Source: a virus. Taken from it: a stretch of 20,375 nucleotides of DNA. The stretch lies in IMG/VR virus record IMGVR_UViG_3300042505_000144, positions 1-20,375 of that record; one strand, written 5' to 3'. The position numbers and the translations under genes are program-made. The notes beneath the pieces were generated by a model. That model was not told the origin of the DNA. It saw nothing but the letters and a program-made list of their open reading frames with translations, and ran no database searches. Each line of letters opens with the position of its first letter. The first letter of the stretch is position 1. Below, piece after piece: positions 9,274 through 17,144 of this stretch.

Positions 9274-9651
9274 TTATACCATTGTAACTGAGTTTGATTG
9301 ACTGTTGAAGCGTAGATTCATTGCGCTGGTCTGATTAGTTTGAATGTAGCGTAGTTCTAATTCAATTTGAATACCAAATTCGTATTCTGTGATGATTACG
9401 TTGTCGATGCCAACACGTGGATCGTAGCTAGCAATAGATTTAATGTCAGAAGTTATTACACTTTTTAAGTCTTCGGTCAAAGGCTCATGTAGTACGTTCC
9501 AGATGATCGTACCAAAGTTAGGATTCATTAACTTCTCACCCTTACGGATATGGAAGTGATTGATAATATCCTGTTTAACTAGTTCAAAGTCAGTCAGACG
9601 AAACTTTCTAGTTCGCCCCACTGTACTAAATCCTCTATACATAATAGCCAT
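9274..9651 (-). CDS. gp25: Baseplate wedge protein gp25 (lysozyme-like fold family)
   Basis: gp25 is the small inner wedge protein that joins gp6 and gp53 and contacts the sheath; homologues exist in R-type pyocins and type VI secretion (TssE). At 125 residues it is close to T4 gp25 (132). The family signature is clear: RKGEKLMNPNFGT at residues 36-48 (an RxGE segment followed by NPxFG), then WNVLHEPL, and the ITEYEFGIQIELELRY strand pair near the C-terminus. Despite the family's 'lysozyme' label no hydrolase activity is expected in this group. It starts 8 nt after the gp5 stop and has no strong ribosome site; the ATG three codons in (before YRGFSTVG) is an alternative start and could be the true one. 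Confidence 0.93.
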   Translation of the reverse strand: MAIMYRGFSTVGRTRKFRLTDFELVKQDIINHFHIRKGEKLMNPNFGTIIWNVLHEPLTEDLKSVITSDIKSIASYDPRVGIDNVIITEYEFGIQIELELRYIQTNQTSAMNLRFNSQSNSVTMV

Positions 9652-9659
9652 AGTAATAT

Positions 9660-11771
9660 TTATCCAGCGTTGATCTCTGGCATTTTAGGTGCCAGCACTG
9701 ATACAGCATATTTGCCTGTTTTGAAATACAAGCTACCGGTTGTACCATTGCCGTCCTGCCCACTACCTGTTTTGCGCCAAGTATTTGCTCCGCTTGCGCC
9801 CAACATGTGTCCGGTCATCAACATACCACCAACATCTTCTGGGGTCATATCTTTGGTAATAGCACCGTTGCTAATCATGTCAGAATAGTTCTGAGCTGTA
9901 AATTGTTCCATTATTTTTTCTTGTAGTGCTGGATTGTTAAGGAATTCGTCTTGGCTAGCACATTTATTAGCGACCCAGCTGTTAGGATTGTTTAGTAGAG
10001 CCTTGTGCTTTTCTGCTCCTAGCTGTTTATAGCTGGTTACTAATCCTGATTTAATATAACCCATACGTTGTAGGGCTTCTGCGCCAAATTGATATTTTCC
10101 TATATAACCAAAAGGATTAATGCTAGTGTAATTTCCGCCACTTTCACTGTTACCAATTTGTGCTAGTAATGCTGTCATTTGTTCTTTTGATAGATTGCCT
10201 ACAGTACTACCGGGGTCGGGTTGATTTCTTAAAGATTTATCACCTGCGGGTTTATGTAGACCTGCGCCCGTGACAGTTTTTGTAGCATCCGATGCTCCAT
10301 CAAATTTTTCCTGTGGAGTAACTCCGGCAGCCTCTGATTTGAAATATTCAACACTAGCACCTCTGTAGTAGGGCTCGTGTGTTGGTGCCGCTGTAACTAT
10401 AGTATTCAACGCTTTAGCTTTGTTTAGCCAAACCCCTAGTGAGGAATCAAATGTAACATCCGGCAGGTCGTTAGTCGGCAACGGAGTTAGTTTGTTAACT
10501 ATATTAGTTCCGCCGCTTTGTTGTAGTAGTTGTGATCCTTCTATTGCTATTGCTCCGCCAGCTTTTAACGATATCTTGGCTTCTACGTCAAAGTTACAGG
10601 TGCCGCCTACTTTAAATTCACTGTTGCTAGCAGACTCTAAACTAAATTTATTCTGTAGTAGATTTGTAGTAACGCTGTTAACTTGAAACTTGTTGCCGGC
10701 TCTAAAATTAATATTGTTTTTAGCTTCGATATTAATCGAACTGTCAGAGTGTAGATTTATACTACCTTCACTGCGAACATGAAATCCAGACTTAGCATAT
10801 ATTTTAACTGCGCCTTGTGGAGTTAGTTCTATCCAGCTGGTGCCATCTGCGTGACTTATGTATAGATTATTAGCAGTGTCATGCATCAACACCTGATGAC
10901 CTTTTGCTGTGCGTAGACGCACCAGCTGATCCTCACCCAATGTTGCTCCATCGTCCATGACAAACGTGTGCCCACCTTTGCGTGATTTTACACGGAAGTA
11001 TTCTTTGTCAATTTCACCAGAGTTTAATTTAGCTTCGTACTGCCCGTCGTCGGCCGGATCATTCATTGGACGACCTGGTGTGCTGATACCAAATACATGA
11101 CTAGGAGTTTCGCGTTGGCTACTGCTGGTTGTAGATCCTCGAATTGGATCTCTATCTAGACCTTGATTTTTTAATATATTATACTGTACCGTGTGTACAG
11201 GTTTTGGTAAATTATAAAACTGTGGACTGCTTACGCTATCTTTGTTGTTTTCATTAAACTCAACTACTGGTACCGGAATACCGTAGATTAATGTTTTCTT
11301 ATCTCCGGCTTCAGCCGTGGCCACTTCAAAATTTGTACTACCTGCCATGCCTGGTAACATGTGATGACTTAGATTAGAGTTAACACAAGCCAACCAATAA
11401 CCCCTTAATGGATCGCCAGCAACAAACAGTACAATGACTTCTACACCTAAATCAGGTGGCACTGCCCACATGCCATAGGTATGGGTCACTGTGTCAAATT
11501 TGTTTTCTGTTTGATAAGGATCGGCTGCTTTTTGTTCAGTGCTGGTATAGCCCATAAACGGACTAGCATAACTTACTGTACGCCAGTTTTTTTGATCATC
11601 AGGATTACCACCTAGGTCAGGAATGAATACCTGTAAGCGGCCAGACCGGGTAGGATCTAAATTGTTTTTTACTACACCAATATACGGATATGGGTCAACA
11701 CGTGTGCCCGGAGCATCTTCGCGTCTAATATGTTTTGATACTTTACTACCCGTTCTTTGATCTATTGCCAT
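9660..11771 (-). CDS. gp5: Baseplate central spike gp5 with C-terminal peptidoglycan hydrolase domain
   Basis: gp5 is the cell-puncturing spike under the hub. This copy has 703 residues (T4 gp5: 575). Residues ~28-135 form the OB-fold collar domain (PYIGVVKNNLDP, RLQVFIPDLGG, GYWLACV). Residues ~265-425 show short alternating repeats of a triple-stranded beta-helix (INLHSDSSINIEA, INFRAG). A linker follows, then residues ~525-690 resemble a transglycosylase/lysozyme-like hydrolase: IGNSESGGNY with candidate catalytic Glu543, and GKYQFG at 558-563. In T4 the lysozyme sits between OB fold and helix; here that place (135-265) has no visible hydrolase motif. The gene starts 3 nt after the hub-protein stop, consistent with co-assembly of spike and hub. 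The assignment to gp5 is strong; the exact hydrolase family is inferred from a few motifs. Confidence 0.9.
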   Translation of the reverse strand: MAIDQRTGSKVSKHIRREDAPGTRVDPYPYIGVVKNNLDPTRSGRLQVFIPDLGGNPDDQKNWRTVSYASPFMGYTSTEQKAADPYQTENKFDTVTHTYGMWAVPPDLGVEVIVLFVAGDPLRGYWLACVNSNLSHHMLPGMAGSTNFEVATAEAGDKKTLIYGIPVPVVEFNENNKDSVSSPQFYNLPKPVHTVQYNILKNQGLDRDPIRGSTTSSSQRETPSHVFGISTPGRPMNDPADDGQYEAKLNSGEIDKEYFRVKSRKGGHTFVMDDGATLGEDQLVRLRTAKGHQVLMHDTANNLYISHADGTSWIELTPQGAVKIYAKSGFHVRSEGSINLHSDSSINIEAKNNINFRAGNKFQVNSVTTNLLQNKFSLESASNSEFKVGGTCNFDVEAKISLKAGGAIAIEGSQLLQQSGGTNIVNKLTPLPTNDLPDVTFDSSLGVWLNKAKALNTIVTAAPTHEPYYRGASVEYFKSEAAGVTPQEKFDGASDATKTVTGAGLHKPAGDKSLRNQPDPGSTVGNLSKEQMTALLAQIGNSESGGNYTSINPFGYIGKYQFGAEALQRMGYIKSGLVTSYKQLGAEKHKALLNNPNSWVANKCASQDEFLNNPALQEKIMEQFTAQNYSDMISNGAITKDMTPEDVGGMLMTGHMLGASGANTWRKTGSGQDGNGTTGSLYFKTGKYAVSVLAPKMPEINAG

Positions 11772-11774
11772 TGA

Positions 11775-14700
11775 TTATTGTCCGCCTTGTTTGATGATTG
11801 ATAATTTTTGAATACTTGCGCTATATGTAGACTGTGCTTTTTTATTGGCTGCTTCTGCCGCATTAAGTTCATCTTGCGCTGCCTGGGCTCGAGCTCTCCA
11901 AGCCGGATCATCTAAGTATTGATAAGGATTTGCACTATTCATTTGGTCTGTAAATACTTTATATTTTGCTTTGGCTGCGTCATATGCCGCCTCTGTAGTT
12001 TTAGTATCCGCCTGGGTTGACAACAGTTCTCGAGTTGCGACTACTTCTTTTGGTGGTGGTGTAGTTGTAGTAGGCTCAGTGGTACTTGATATTGGTTGTG
12101 TTTCAGCATTAGCCGCTACATTTGCTAGATTAGGATCTTCTTCCAACGGAGGTAATGCGCCTTCTTCTGTTGGCGGTATTGCCGGTAGTCCGTCTGCGCC
12201 ATCACTGTTGTCGGCTGTTGTTCCTGTTGAAGTGTCAGTGTTTGGTGCTGTTTCTGCTGTCTGTTGATTAGCGTTAGCATCTGCTGTTAATGTGCCCGGC
12301 GCTTCAGCTTTTCTTGCCGCTGTTGGTTTAGGCGCATTAGTAGAATAGTCAAACTTGTCCTGTGTAGGTATCCTAACCATTTCTAGTTGCTGCATAAATT
12401 GGCCTTGGCGGAACGTACTCATCACTGTGAGTACTTGATAGAACCCGCTAAACAAACTAGAATCATATTTGCCAAATCGCATTAGCCCTGTCGATTCGTC
12501 TACATCTTCCGGAGTTCTAAATTTTACCAGCACATAAACTTCACCGGTGTCCATGCTTAGACTTCCATTGGCCACAAGTCTAGGATCGTCACTGGTGTTG
12601 GTTGTTGAATCAAATGCCCCGTCACTTAGATTAGGAATATAAAATAGATCATCTTGTTTGATAAATTGTGGGTCACCAATGATAGTTAATTTTAAATCCA
12701 TCATATCAGCACCGTAGCTGTTCATCAATGATCTTTCTAAATCTGCTACTGCTACCTGTTTAGCTGTAATAGATCCGCTGTTTGCTCTAGACTGCGCATC
12801 AATAACCTGAGACTTCATTGCCATAGGCATGATTGTGTTATTATTTTGTAGTACCCCGTCATAACTATCCGGATTGTTGGAATTAGATTGTTCTGTATAA
12901 TTAGGAGTATTGTAAATATCTGCCAGAGCATCTCTATAGAAAGTCATGGCATTATAATAAAGACAATTAAATGTTATATCAAAATCTAACACATCATCAT
13001 TTTTACCTGTATAGATATAATTGTATTCTTTAACCGGATACTCTGCTTTGGCCTGTGGGCCAATGTCTGTCATTTTTAAATTACGTATTTCATATCGTTG
13101 AACATGGTACGTAATATCTCTTTGCCAGACCTTACGTACATTGTCGTATGCCCCTAATACAATGCTAGGAACAATTTTAATCCAATAAAATGGTTTATTT
13201 TCCATAGCGGCTTTTTTACGCAGATACACTTCGGGGTCTTGCCCATCGGGGATATTAACCTGATTCTGCATAAAGTCACTCATGCGTACTACATCGACTA
13301 TCAACTTGTCTATGGCACTGCCGGCGTTGATTTGGAATATTCGTAACGTAGGGTCATAATCATCTGTATTTTTTCCAAGATCAGCTTGTTTGATCGAAAT
13401 TAACTTATTAGGATCAACCATGCCTGTATCTTTAGGTGCTGTTACTGAATCATTGGTAAATTCACTGTTGCCGATTTCAGAATCAAATTTAAAAAAGTAT
13501 CTATCATTGACACCAATCTTATTTTTAATGTACAAATCTTTATTGTAGTCATTAATGGCACTGCCAAAAGATTTGAGTAATCCTATTTCACGTAGAGACT
13601 TAGCACTTATCAATGAAGCATTTATTTCTGTCAATGACGTATACTGGCCGTCTGCGCCCACTAGTCTACCGTCGTTGGTGCGCCATAGTGTTGCGTTGCT
13701 ACCTTCTCGCTGGGTTGTAGTATCTGTTGCTCCACCTGCTGATTCAATTGACTGAAAGAACTGTGCCACTGTTCTAGCTTGTATTTCAAAGTTAGCTGGT
13801 GCTTCACCGTAGCTATGATCAAAGGCAATATGCCCATACGGACCCGCTTCGATTGTGTATTCAGCACCCTTGGTTGATACCTTAACATCCATTGTAAGAA
13901 ATCTAATAGGTATTTTTTTAGTAGTATTTGGTATTAACCCAATAATTTCGCCGGCATCATCCATACCGTAGAAATCTATTTGTAATAGATATGGCATGTC
14001 TAGGTAATTTTTACAATTTACTTCAGGGTCGTTACATTGATCAATTAATCTATTGATAAAAGTAAATCCGTAAGGTTCTATTAGTGTAAAGTTAATACCA
14101 ACAGCATTTGAAGCACGTGATCTTTCATTGTAGCCAATTAATGTTTCAATTGATAAATTGTCAAAGTAAAAATCATCGTTAAAATAAGAACTGCGAATAA
14201 ACTGTGTAGGGCCTGGCGTGTTATTATACTTGCCTGCGCTGGCTACTAGTACACGATTAGGTAAAAACGTTTGATTTTTCATAACGTCATTGTATTCAGC
14301 CGCAGTTAACAAATGTAGACTTATGCCGTAGGTATATCCAGCATAGTTATGTAGTACGTTGGGCAAGGGTTTTTTGATTGTAGCGTCGGGAGTTTTACCA
14401 GTGTCGGTATAAGGATTGGCGGCGTCGTTACCGGTCTGGATTGCGCCCGCACCGCTACTACTGCCGTTGCCACTGCCCCTGCCGCTGCCACTGCCGCCAT
14501 TGTCTAGTGGTTGGCCTTGATCGTTAACCCCCGCAGCTTCACCATTTTGTGGGTTGGCGGCGTTATTTAAGTTTCCTTGTTCTGTTGTTGATAATTCCTC
14601 ACCAGCCGCCGGCACTGGCGCATCGTTGGAAATAGCGGATGCAGCTGTGTCTTGTGTCACCGCACCAACTCGATTGGGTAATGGTGCGCCTTTGGCGACT

Positions 14701-14888
14701 ATCGCAGGAGCATTTTGTATAGAAGTAATTTCTCTGGCGATGCTGTTTCTTTGGTTGATAGCATCAGTGAGTGCTTGACCGCCAGTATCTCTTGCCTTAG
14801 GAATAGTTGTATCATCAAATTGAGCAAGTTTTGCGTAGAGAGCCTTTAGTTTTGCGGTTTCTTCAGCAGTATAGGTTTTTGTTGCCAC
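11775..14888 (-). CDS. Putative baseplate hub protein (gp27-like by position)
   Basis: This 1037-residue protein lies between gp53 and gp5 and probably carries the spike and starts the tail tube, as gp27 (391 residues) does in T4. No direct T4 match is recognised. Residues 175-845 look folded. Their end, IIGDPQFIKQDD (736-747), then FSGFYQVL (813-820) and FRQGQFMQQLEMVR, resembles the closing part of hub proteins of the gp27/VgrG/gpD type. Both ends are low-complexity: residues 1-170 include a Gly/Ser run (GGSGSGRGSGNGSSSGAG, 131-148), and 850-1037 are Thr/Pro/Glu-rich followed by an Ala-rich helical tail. The start is GTG, supported by an AGGAG site 8 nt upstream and by the 3-nt gap after gp53. 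A structural baseplate role is likely; the hub identity is inference. Confidence 0.68.
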   Translation of the reverse strand: MATKTYTAEETAKLKALYAKLAQFDDTTIPKARDTGGQALTDAINQRNSIAREITSIQNAPAIVAKGAPLPNRVGAVTQDTAASAISNDAPVPAAGEELSTTEQGNLNNAANPQNGEAAGVNDQGQPLDNGGSGSGRGSGNGSSSGAGAIQTGNDAANPYTDTGKTPDATIKKPLPNVLHNYAGYTYGISLHLLTAAEYNDVMKNQTFLPNRVLVASAGKYNNTPGPTQFIRSSYFNDDFYFDNLSIETLIGYNERSRASNAVGINFTLIEPYGFTFINRLIDQCNDPEVNCKNYLDMPYLLQIDFYGMDDAGEIIGLIPNTTKKIPIRFLTMDVKVSTKGAEYTIEAGPYGHIAFDHSYGEAPANFEIQARTVAQFFQSIESAGGATDTTTQREGSNATLWRTNDGRLVGADGQYTSLTEINASLISAKSLREIGLLKSFGSAINDYNKDLYIKNKIGVNDRYFFKFDSEIGNSEFTNDSVTAPKDTGMVDPNKLISIKQADLGKNTDDYDPTLRIFQINAGSAIDKLIVDVVRMSDFMQNQVNIPDGQDPEVYLRKKAAMENKPFYWIKIVPSIVLGAYDNVRKVWQRDITYHVQRYEIRNLKMTDIGPQAKAEYPVKEYNYIYTGKNDDVLDFDITFNCLYYNAMTFYRDALADIYNTPNYTEQSNSNNPDSYDGVLQNNNTIMPMAMKSQVIDAQSRANSGSITAKQVAVADLERSLMNSYGADMMDLKLTIIGDPQFIKQDDLFYIPNLSDGAFDSTTNTSDDPRLVANGSLSMDTGEVYVLVKFRTPEDVDESTGLMRFGKYDSSLFSGFYQVLTVMSTFRQGQFMQQLEMVRIPTQDKFDYSTNAPKPTAARKAEAPGTLTADANANQQTAETAPNTDTSTGTTADNSDGADGLPAIPPTEEGALPPLEEDPNLANVAANAETQPISSTTEPTTTTPPPKEVVATRELLSTQADTKTTEAAYDAAKAKYKVFTDQMNSANPYQYLDDPAWRARAQAAQDELNAAEAANKKAQSTYSASIQKLSIIKQGGQ

Positions 14889-14891
14889 CGA

Positions 14892-15194
14892 TTAAACTCC
14901 TATCGCAGCTTGAATTGTTTCTTTTTTAGGAATATAGATAATTGCTCCCGGAACAAAATCAAACACTGGATCTTGTAATGCGTTAGGATTGCGCACACTG
15001 AATACCCACCAAAGACCTGTATCACCGTATAAGTCATAGGCTAATAAATCAGGACGATTTTTATATACTGCGTCAATTTCGTAGCGAACATCGCTAGCGT
15101 CATAGGGTAATTGCGGTATATTTGCTACGTCTAAAAAGAAACTGAATGTTTCTGTAGTCGCATAAGGACTAGTTTTACTGTAAGCTACAGCCAT
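14892..15194 (-). CDS. gp53: Baseplate wedge protein gp53 (LysM-like)
   Basis: gp53 clamps the inner wedge (gp6/gp25) together around the hub. The 100 residues are about half of T4 gp53 (196) but carry the recognisable core: RYEIDAVYKNRPDLLAYDLY, GDTGLWWVFSVRNPN and FDFVPGAIIYIPK, which is the LysM-like end where a PG..I.IP strand closes the fold. Its ATG overlaps the gp48-like stop (TAATG), and a strong GGAGG lies 9 nt upstream. It is followed after 3 nt by the hub gene, so translation through these genes is probably coupled. The short length is complete, not truncated: it has its own start signal and stop. Confidence 0.85.
   Translation of the reverse strand: MAVAYSKTSPYATTETFSFFLDVANIPQLPYDASDVRYEIDAVYKNRPDLLAYDLYGDTGLWWVFSVRNPNALQDPVFDFVPGAIIYIPKKETIQAAIGV
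14897..14901 (-). promoter_or_regulatory. Ribosome binding site that fixes a GTG start
   Basis: The minus strand reads AGGAG, 8 nt before the GTG at 14888. It lies in the last codons of gp53 and is one of the best Shine-Dalgarno matches in the window. It supports GTG, rather than a later ATG, as the start of the hub gene. Confidence 0.75.
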
Positions 15195-16180
15195 TATAAG
15201 AAGCCTCCAAAGCCTTTGTCTTTATCTGCGATCAATTTACCTTGAGCAAAGTCGTTAAGATTAAATCTATCATGTAGATTTTTGCGACTGTATATTGGTC
15301 GCAGTGTTACTGATACAGTACTGTTAGTTGGCAACCTTGTAGTACTAGTTGTTGTAGTGGACATTGTTGTCTGTGACTGTGTTGTTTGTCCTGTTGGCGC
15401 ACCGCTACTTAACATTGCTGGATAATCCTTCCCAGGTATTGCCCCCTGTACACTTCCATAATCAGTTGTAAGGGTTTCTGTGGTGGTTACATACACCGGC
15501 ACATTTACATAATCAACTTCATTGGGCATGGTATGTGTAAAATTAGTTATCACTACTGGTACATGTGGGAAATAATGGCTTCCGTATCCATCTAAGAATA
15601 AGATAGGCGGAGGATTGCCCACATTATTACCACTACCAAAGAACATTTTAGTACTGGCACGCAGAAAGTAAATCACTGCCATTAAATATTGCCCTTCTTC
15701 TACGTTTTGCACAGTAAAATCGCCAGATATCTGTATATCTGCCACATCTGAGTTGTTGTAGAATTGTGCGGAATAATTACTATGTGTAAGCTGTACAGGA
15801 TTGTAGTTAGCAACATGACTAATTGAAACTTGTGGGGTATATGGCCAAATAACACCGTTGGTTTCAATCAGAGGTGTCATTATAGAATCTGATGGAGATG
15901 AAGAGTCTTTATAAAATATAGATGATCCTTCTGCCAAACTTAATCGCACTCGCCAATCATCTTCGCCGGCGGCAGTTGCTGATCCAGATCCGGCTTGATC
16001 TTGGAATCCTATGTTTGGTGATTCTTTACTACCGCTTGCGCCGCCCGGTAGTAGACCAGATATAGCTCGACGTGCGTTCGACGGATCTAATAGGTCAAAC
16101 ACAGTGCCAGACGACCGCTTAGAAGCACCCCTAAGTAAGTTACTAGCTGTTTGTGCTACACTGGAAAAATTAAATGCCAT
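15194..16180 (-). CDS. gp48: Baseplate/tail-tube cap protein, gp48-like
   Basis: gp48 and gp54 of T4 sit on the hub and start tail tube assembly; relatives are annotated gp48 beside gp53 in marine T4-like phages. This 328-residue protein (T4 gp48: 364) begins with a helical, Ser/Gly-rich 75-residue stretch. It then has a folded core, DDWRVRLSL (74-82), IWPYTPQVSISHVANYNPV (111-129), GDFTVQNVEEGQYLMAVIYFLR (153-174), FPHVPVVITNFTHTMP (204-219), a pattern of tube-like baseplate proteins. A Thr/Ser-rich linker (262-287) precedes a basic C-terminal tail with FNLNDFAQGKLI and the ending GFGGFL. It is the first gene of the leftward unit, 27 nt from a perfect late promoter, with AGAGG upstream of its ATG. 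gp54 is the main alternative identity. Confidence 0.66.
   Translation of the reverse strand: MAFNFSSVAQTASNLLRGASKRSSGTVFDLLDPSNARRAISGLLPGGASGSKESPNIGFQDQAGSGSATAAGEDDWRVRLSLAEGSSIFYKDSSSPSDSIMTPLIETNGVIWPYTPQVSISHVANYNPVQLTHSNYSAQFYNNSDVADIQISGDFTVQNVEEGQYLMAVIYFLRASTKMFFGSGNNVGNPPPILFLDGYGSHYFPHVPVVITNFTHTMPNEVDYVNVPVYVTTTETLTTDYGSVQGAIPGKDYPAMLSSGAPTGQTTQSQTTMSTTTTSTTRLPTNSTVSVTLRPIYSRKNLHDRFNLNDFAQGKLIADKDKGFGGFL
15204..15208 (-). promoter_or_regulatory. Strong ribosome binding site for gp53
   Basis: GGAGG on the minus strand, 9 nt before the gp53 ATG at 15194. It sits inside the final codons of the gp48-like gene and so supports the overlapping start. Confidence 0.75.
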
Positions 16181-16183
16181 AAT

Positions 16184-16191
16184 TATAAATA
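16184..16191 (+). promoter_or_regulatory. Possible rightward T4-type late promoter toward gp55
   Basis: The plus strand reads TATAAATA, 8 of 8 matches to the late consensus, starting 3 bases right of the gp48 start codon. It is one arm of the inverted repeat, so it may exist because of that symmetry rather than as an independent promoter. If used, transcription would start near 16197 and run into gp55, gp47 and gp46. Confidence 0.45.
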
Positions 16192-16195
16192 CCTC

Positions 16196-16225
16196 TTGCT
16201 TTCATGTATTTATAGGCTTTATAAT
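16196..16225 (+). promoter_or_regulatory. Sigma70-like promoter for gp55
   Basis: TTGCTT (16196-16201) and TATAAT (16220-16225) are spaced by 18 nt. The -10 box is perfect, the -35 box keeps TTG. Start of transcription would be near 16232, leaving a short leader with the AAGGA ribosome site. Host sigma70 would thus make gp55 before late transcription starts. The -35 box lies within the spacer of the inverted repeat, so late-promoter occupancy could interfere with it. Confidence 0.55.
16207..16214 (-). promoter_or_regulatory. T4-type late promoter for the leftward baseplate genes
   Basis: The minus strand reads TATAAATA, an exact match to the T4 late consensus, followed by CATGAAAG. Transcription starting about 6 nt downstream (near 16201) would give a leader of about 20 nt with AGAGG before the gp48-like ATG. 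It is the only perfect leftward element I found and likely drives the whole structural unit. Confidence 0.75.
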
Positions 16226-16237
16226 AGTAGTATATAA

Positions 16238-16242
16238 AAGGA
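16238..16242 (+). promoter_or_regulatory. Ribosome binding site for gp55
   Basis: AAGGA, 10 nt before the ATG at 16253, supporting that start. Confidence 0.6.
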
Positions 16243-16252
16243 ACTAACCCCA

Positions 16253-17128
16253 ATGAGAAAGGTAAATTATCTTAACAATAAAGATATTCTTAAAGAAATT
16301 CATAAAAGTAAAACAACATATTGTAGCTTTGTTAGTCCAACTGACAGTAGTTATGACATGATCGTAGCAAGTATTGATAAAATAAACAAAAAATCCATAG
16401 CAGAAGCACGCAAAGCACGTGCCGAACGTCTAGCCAAAGAACAACAAGAAATTGATCTGTTAAATGGTGTCAAGAAAAAATTAGATGAATATCTAACAGC
16501 ATTAGGTAAAATTCCCCAAACAGATGTAGTGTTCCGTGTTATGACCTGGGATCATATACCTATTGACGACATCAAACAAAAGAAAGCAGATGCTAAAGCA
16601 CAGGAGGAATGGTACGAAGAAAACTTTGAAACTGAATACGATGAGCCTATGGTTATTAAAGGCGCAACCAAGTACACTAAAGTTAATTTCCCCCCATTTA
16701 AACATTACAAAGTAGATGAAGAAAGCAATCCAGTGCTAGTAGGAATTAGTCATTGGAAGGGCGACTTTGAAAAAGGTAAGTTTACCAAAGACCACGGGTC
16801 AATGACGCCTAAACTAGCACACATGTTTATTAAACTATGTGAACGCTATGCTACACGTAGTAACTGGCGTGGTTATACCTACAACGATGAAATGCGATCA
16901 CAGGCATTACTCCAGTTAAGTCAAATTGGCCTACAGTTTGACGAAGCAAAATCACAAAACCCATTTGCCTACTACACAGCGGCTATTACTAACAGCTTTA
17001 CACGTGTTCTAAACATTGAAAAGCGTAATCAAAACATTCGTGATGATATTTTAGAAATGAATAACTTTACTCCAAGCTATACACGCCAAGGAGATTGGGG
17101 TGGCGGTGGTTGGGGTGCTGACGAATAG
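16253..17128 (+). CDS. gp55: Late-transcription sigma factor gp55
   Basis: gp55 binds host RNA polymerase core and directs it to TATAAATA promoters such as those found here. The recognisable part is residues ~185-265: MFIKLCERYATRSNWRGYTY, then NDEMRSQALLQLSQIGLQFD and AYYTAAITNSFTRVLNIEKR, which matches the sigma region-2-like helices of gp55 that contact core and the promoter element. At 291 residues it is much longer than T4 gp55 (185). The extra part is mostly N-terminal: a basic, probably helical segment (residues 45-85, KARAERLAKEQQEIDLL) and an acidic stretch near 115-132. The C-terminus ends in a Gly/Trp-rich tail (DWGGGGWGADE); in T4 the C-terminus contacts the sliding clamp, and no clear clamp motif is seen here. 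Its place upstream of gp47-gp46 also fits T4-like phages. Confidence 0.87.
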   Translation: MRKVNYLNNKDILKEIHKSKTTYCSFVSPTDSSYDMIVASIDKINKKSIAEARKARAERLAKEQQEIDLLNGVKKKLDEYLTALGKIPQTDVVFRVMTWDHIPIDDIKQKKADAKAQEEWYEENFETEYDEPMVIKGATKYTKVNFPPFKHYKVDEESNPVLVGISHWKGDFEKGKFTKDHGSMTPKLAHMFIKLCERYATRSNWRGYTYNDEMRSQALLQLSQIGLQFDEAKSQNPFAYYTAAITNSFTRVLNIEKRNQNIRDDILEMNNFTPSYTRQGDWGGGGWGADE

Positions 17129-17144
17129 TTTGGCAAAATTACCA

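Larger units (their letters stand above)
16184..16214. repeat. Perfect 9-bp inverted repeat between divergent gene blocks
   Basis: TATAAATAC at 16184-16192 is mirrored exactly by GTATTTATA at 16206-16214, with a 13-nt spacer. Each arm contains a complete TATAAATA element, one on each strand, with the two elements facing each other. It could be a two-way late promoter, a protein-binding palindrome, or a stem in read-through RNA. Confidence 0.8.

Noticed and set aside
9274-9651. Calling gp25 an active lysozyme
   Set aside because: The family name reflects a fold relationship; the small wedge protein acts structurally, and no catalytic acid motif is visible.
9657-9664. GATAAATA on the minus strand just before gp25, the same 8-mer as before gp6
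   Set aside because: It contains the gp5 stop codon, lacks the CATTATA extension, and would start transcription at the gp25 ATG itself, leaving no leader. Probably chance, though a leaderless late transcript cannot be excluded.
11971-12267. Plus-strand 98-codon open frame opposite the hub C-terminal arm
   Set aside because: It is the reverse of a low-complexity Thr/Pro/Ala-rich coding stretch, which leaves opposite frames open by composition; it has no supporting start signal.
13661-13888. Minus-strand 75-codon frame overlapping the hub gene
   Set aside because: Shifted frame of the hub coding sequence with no ribosome site or recognisable protein.
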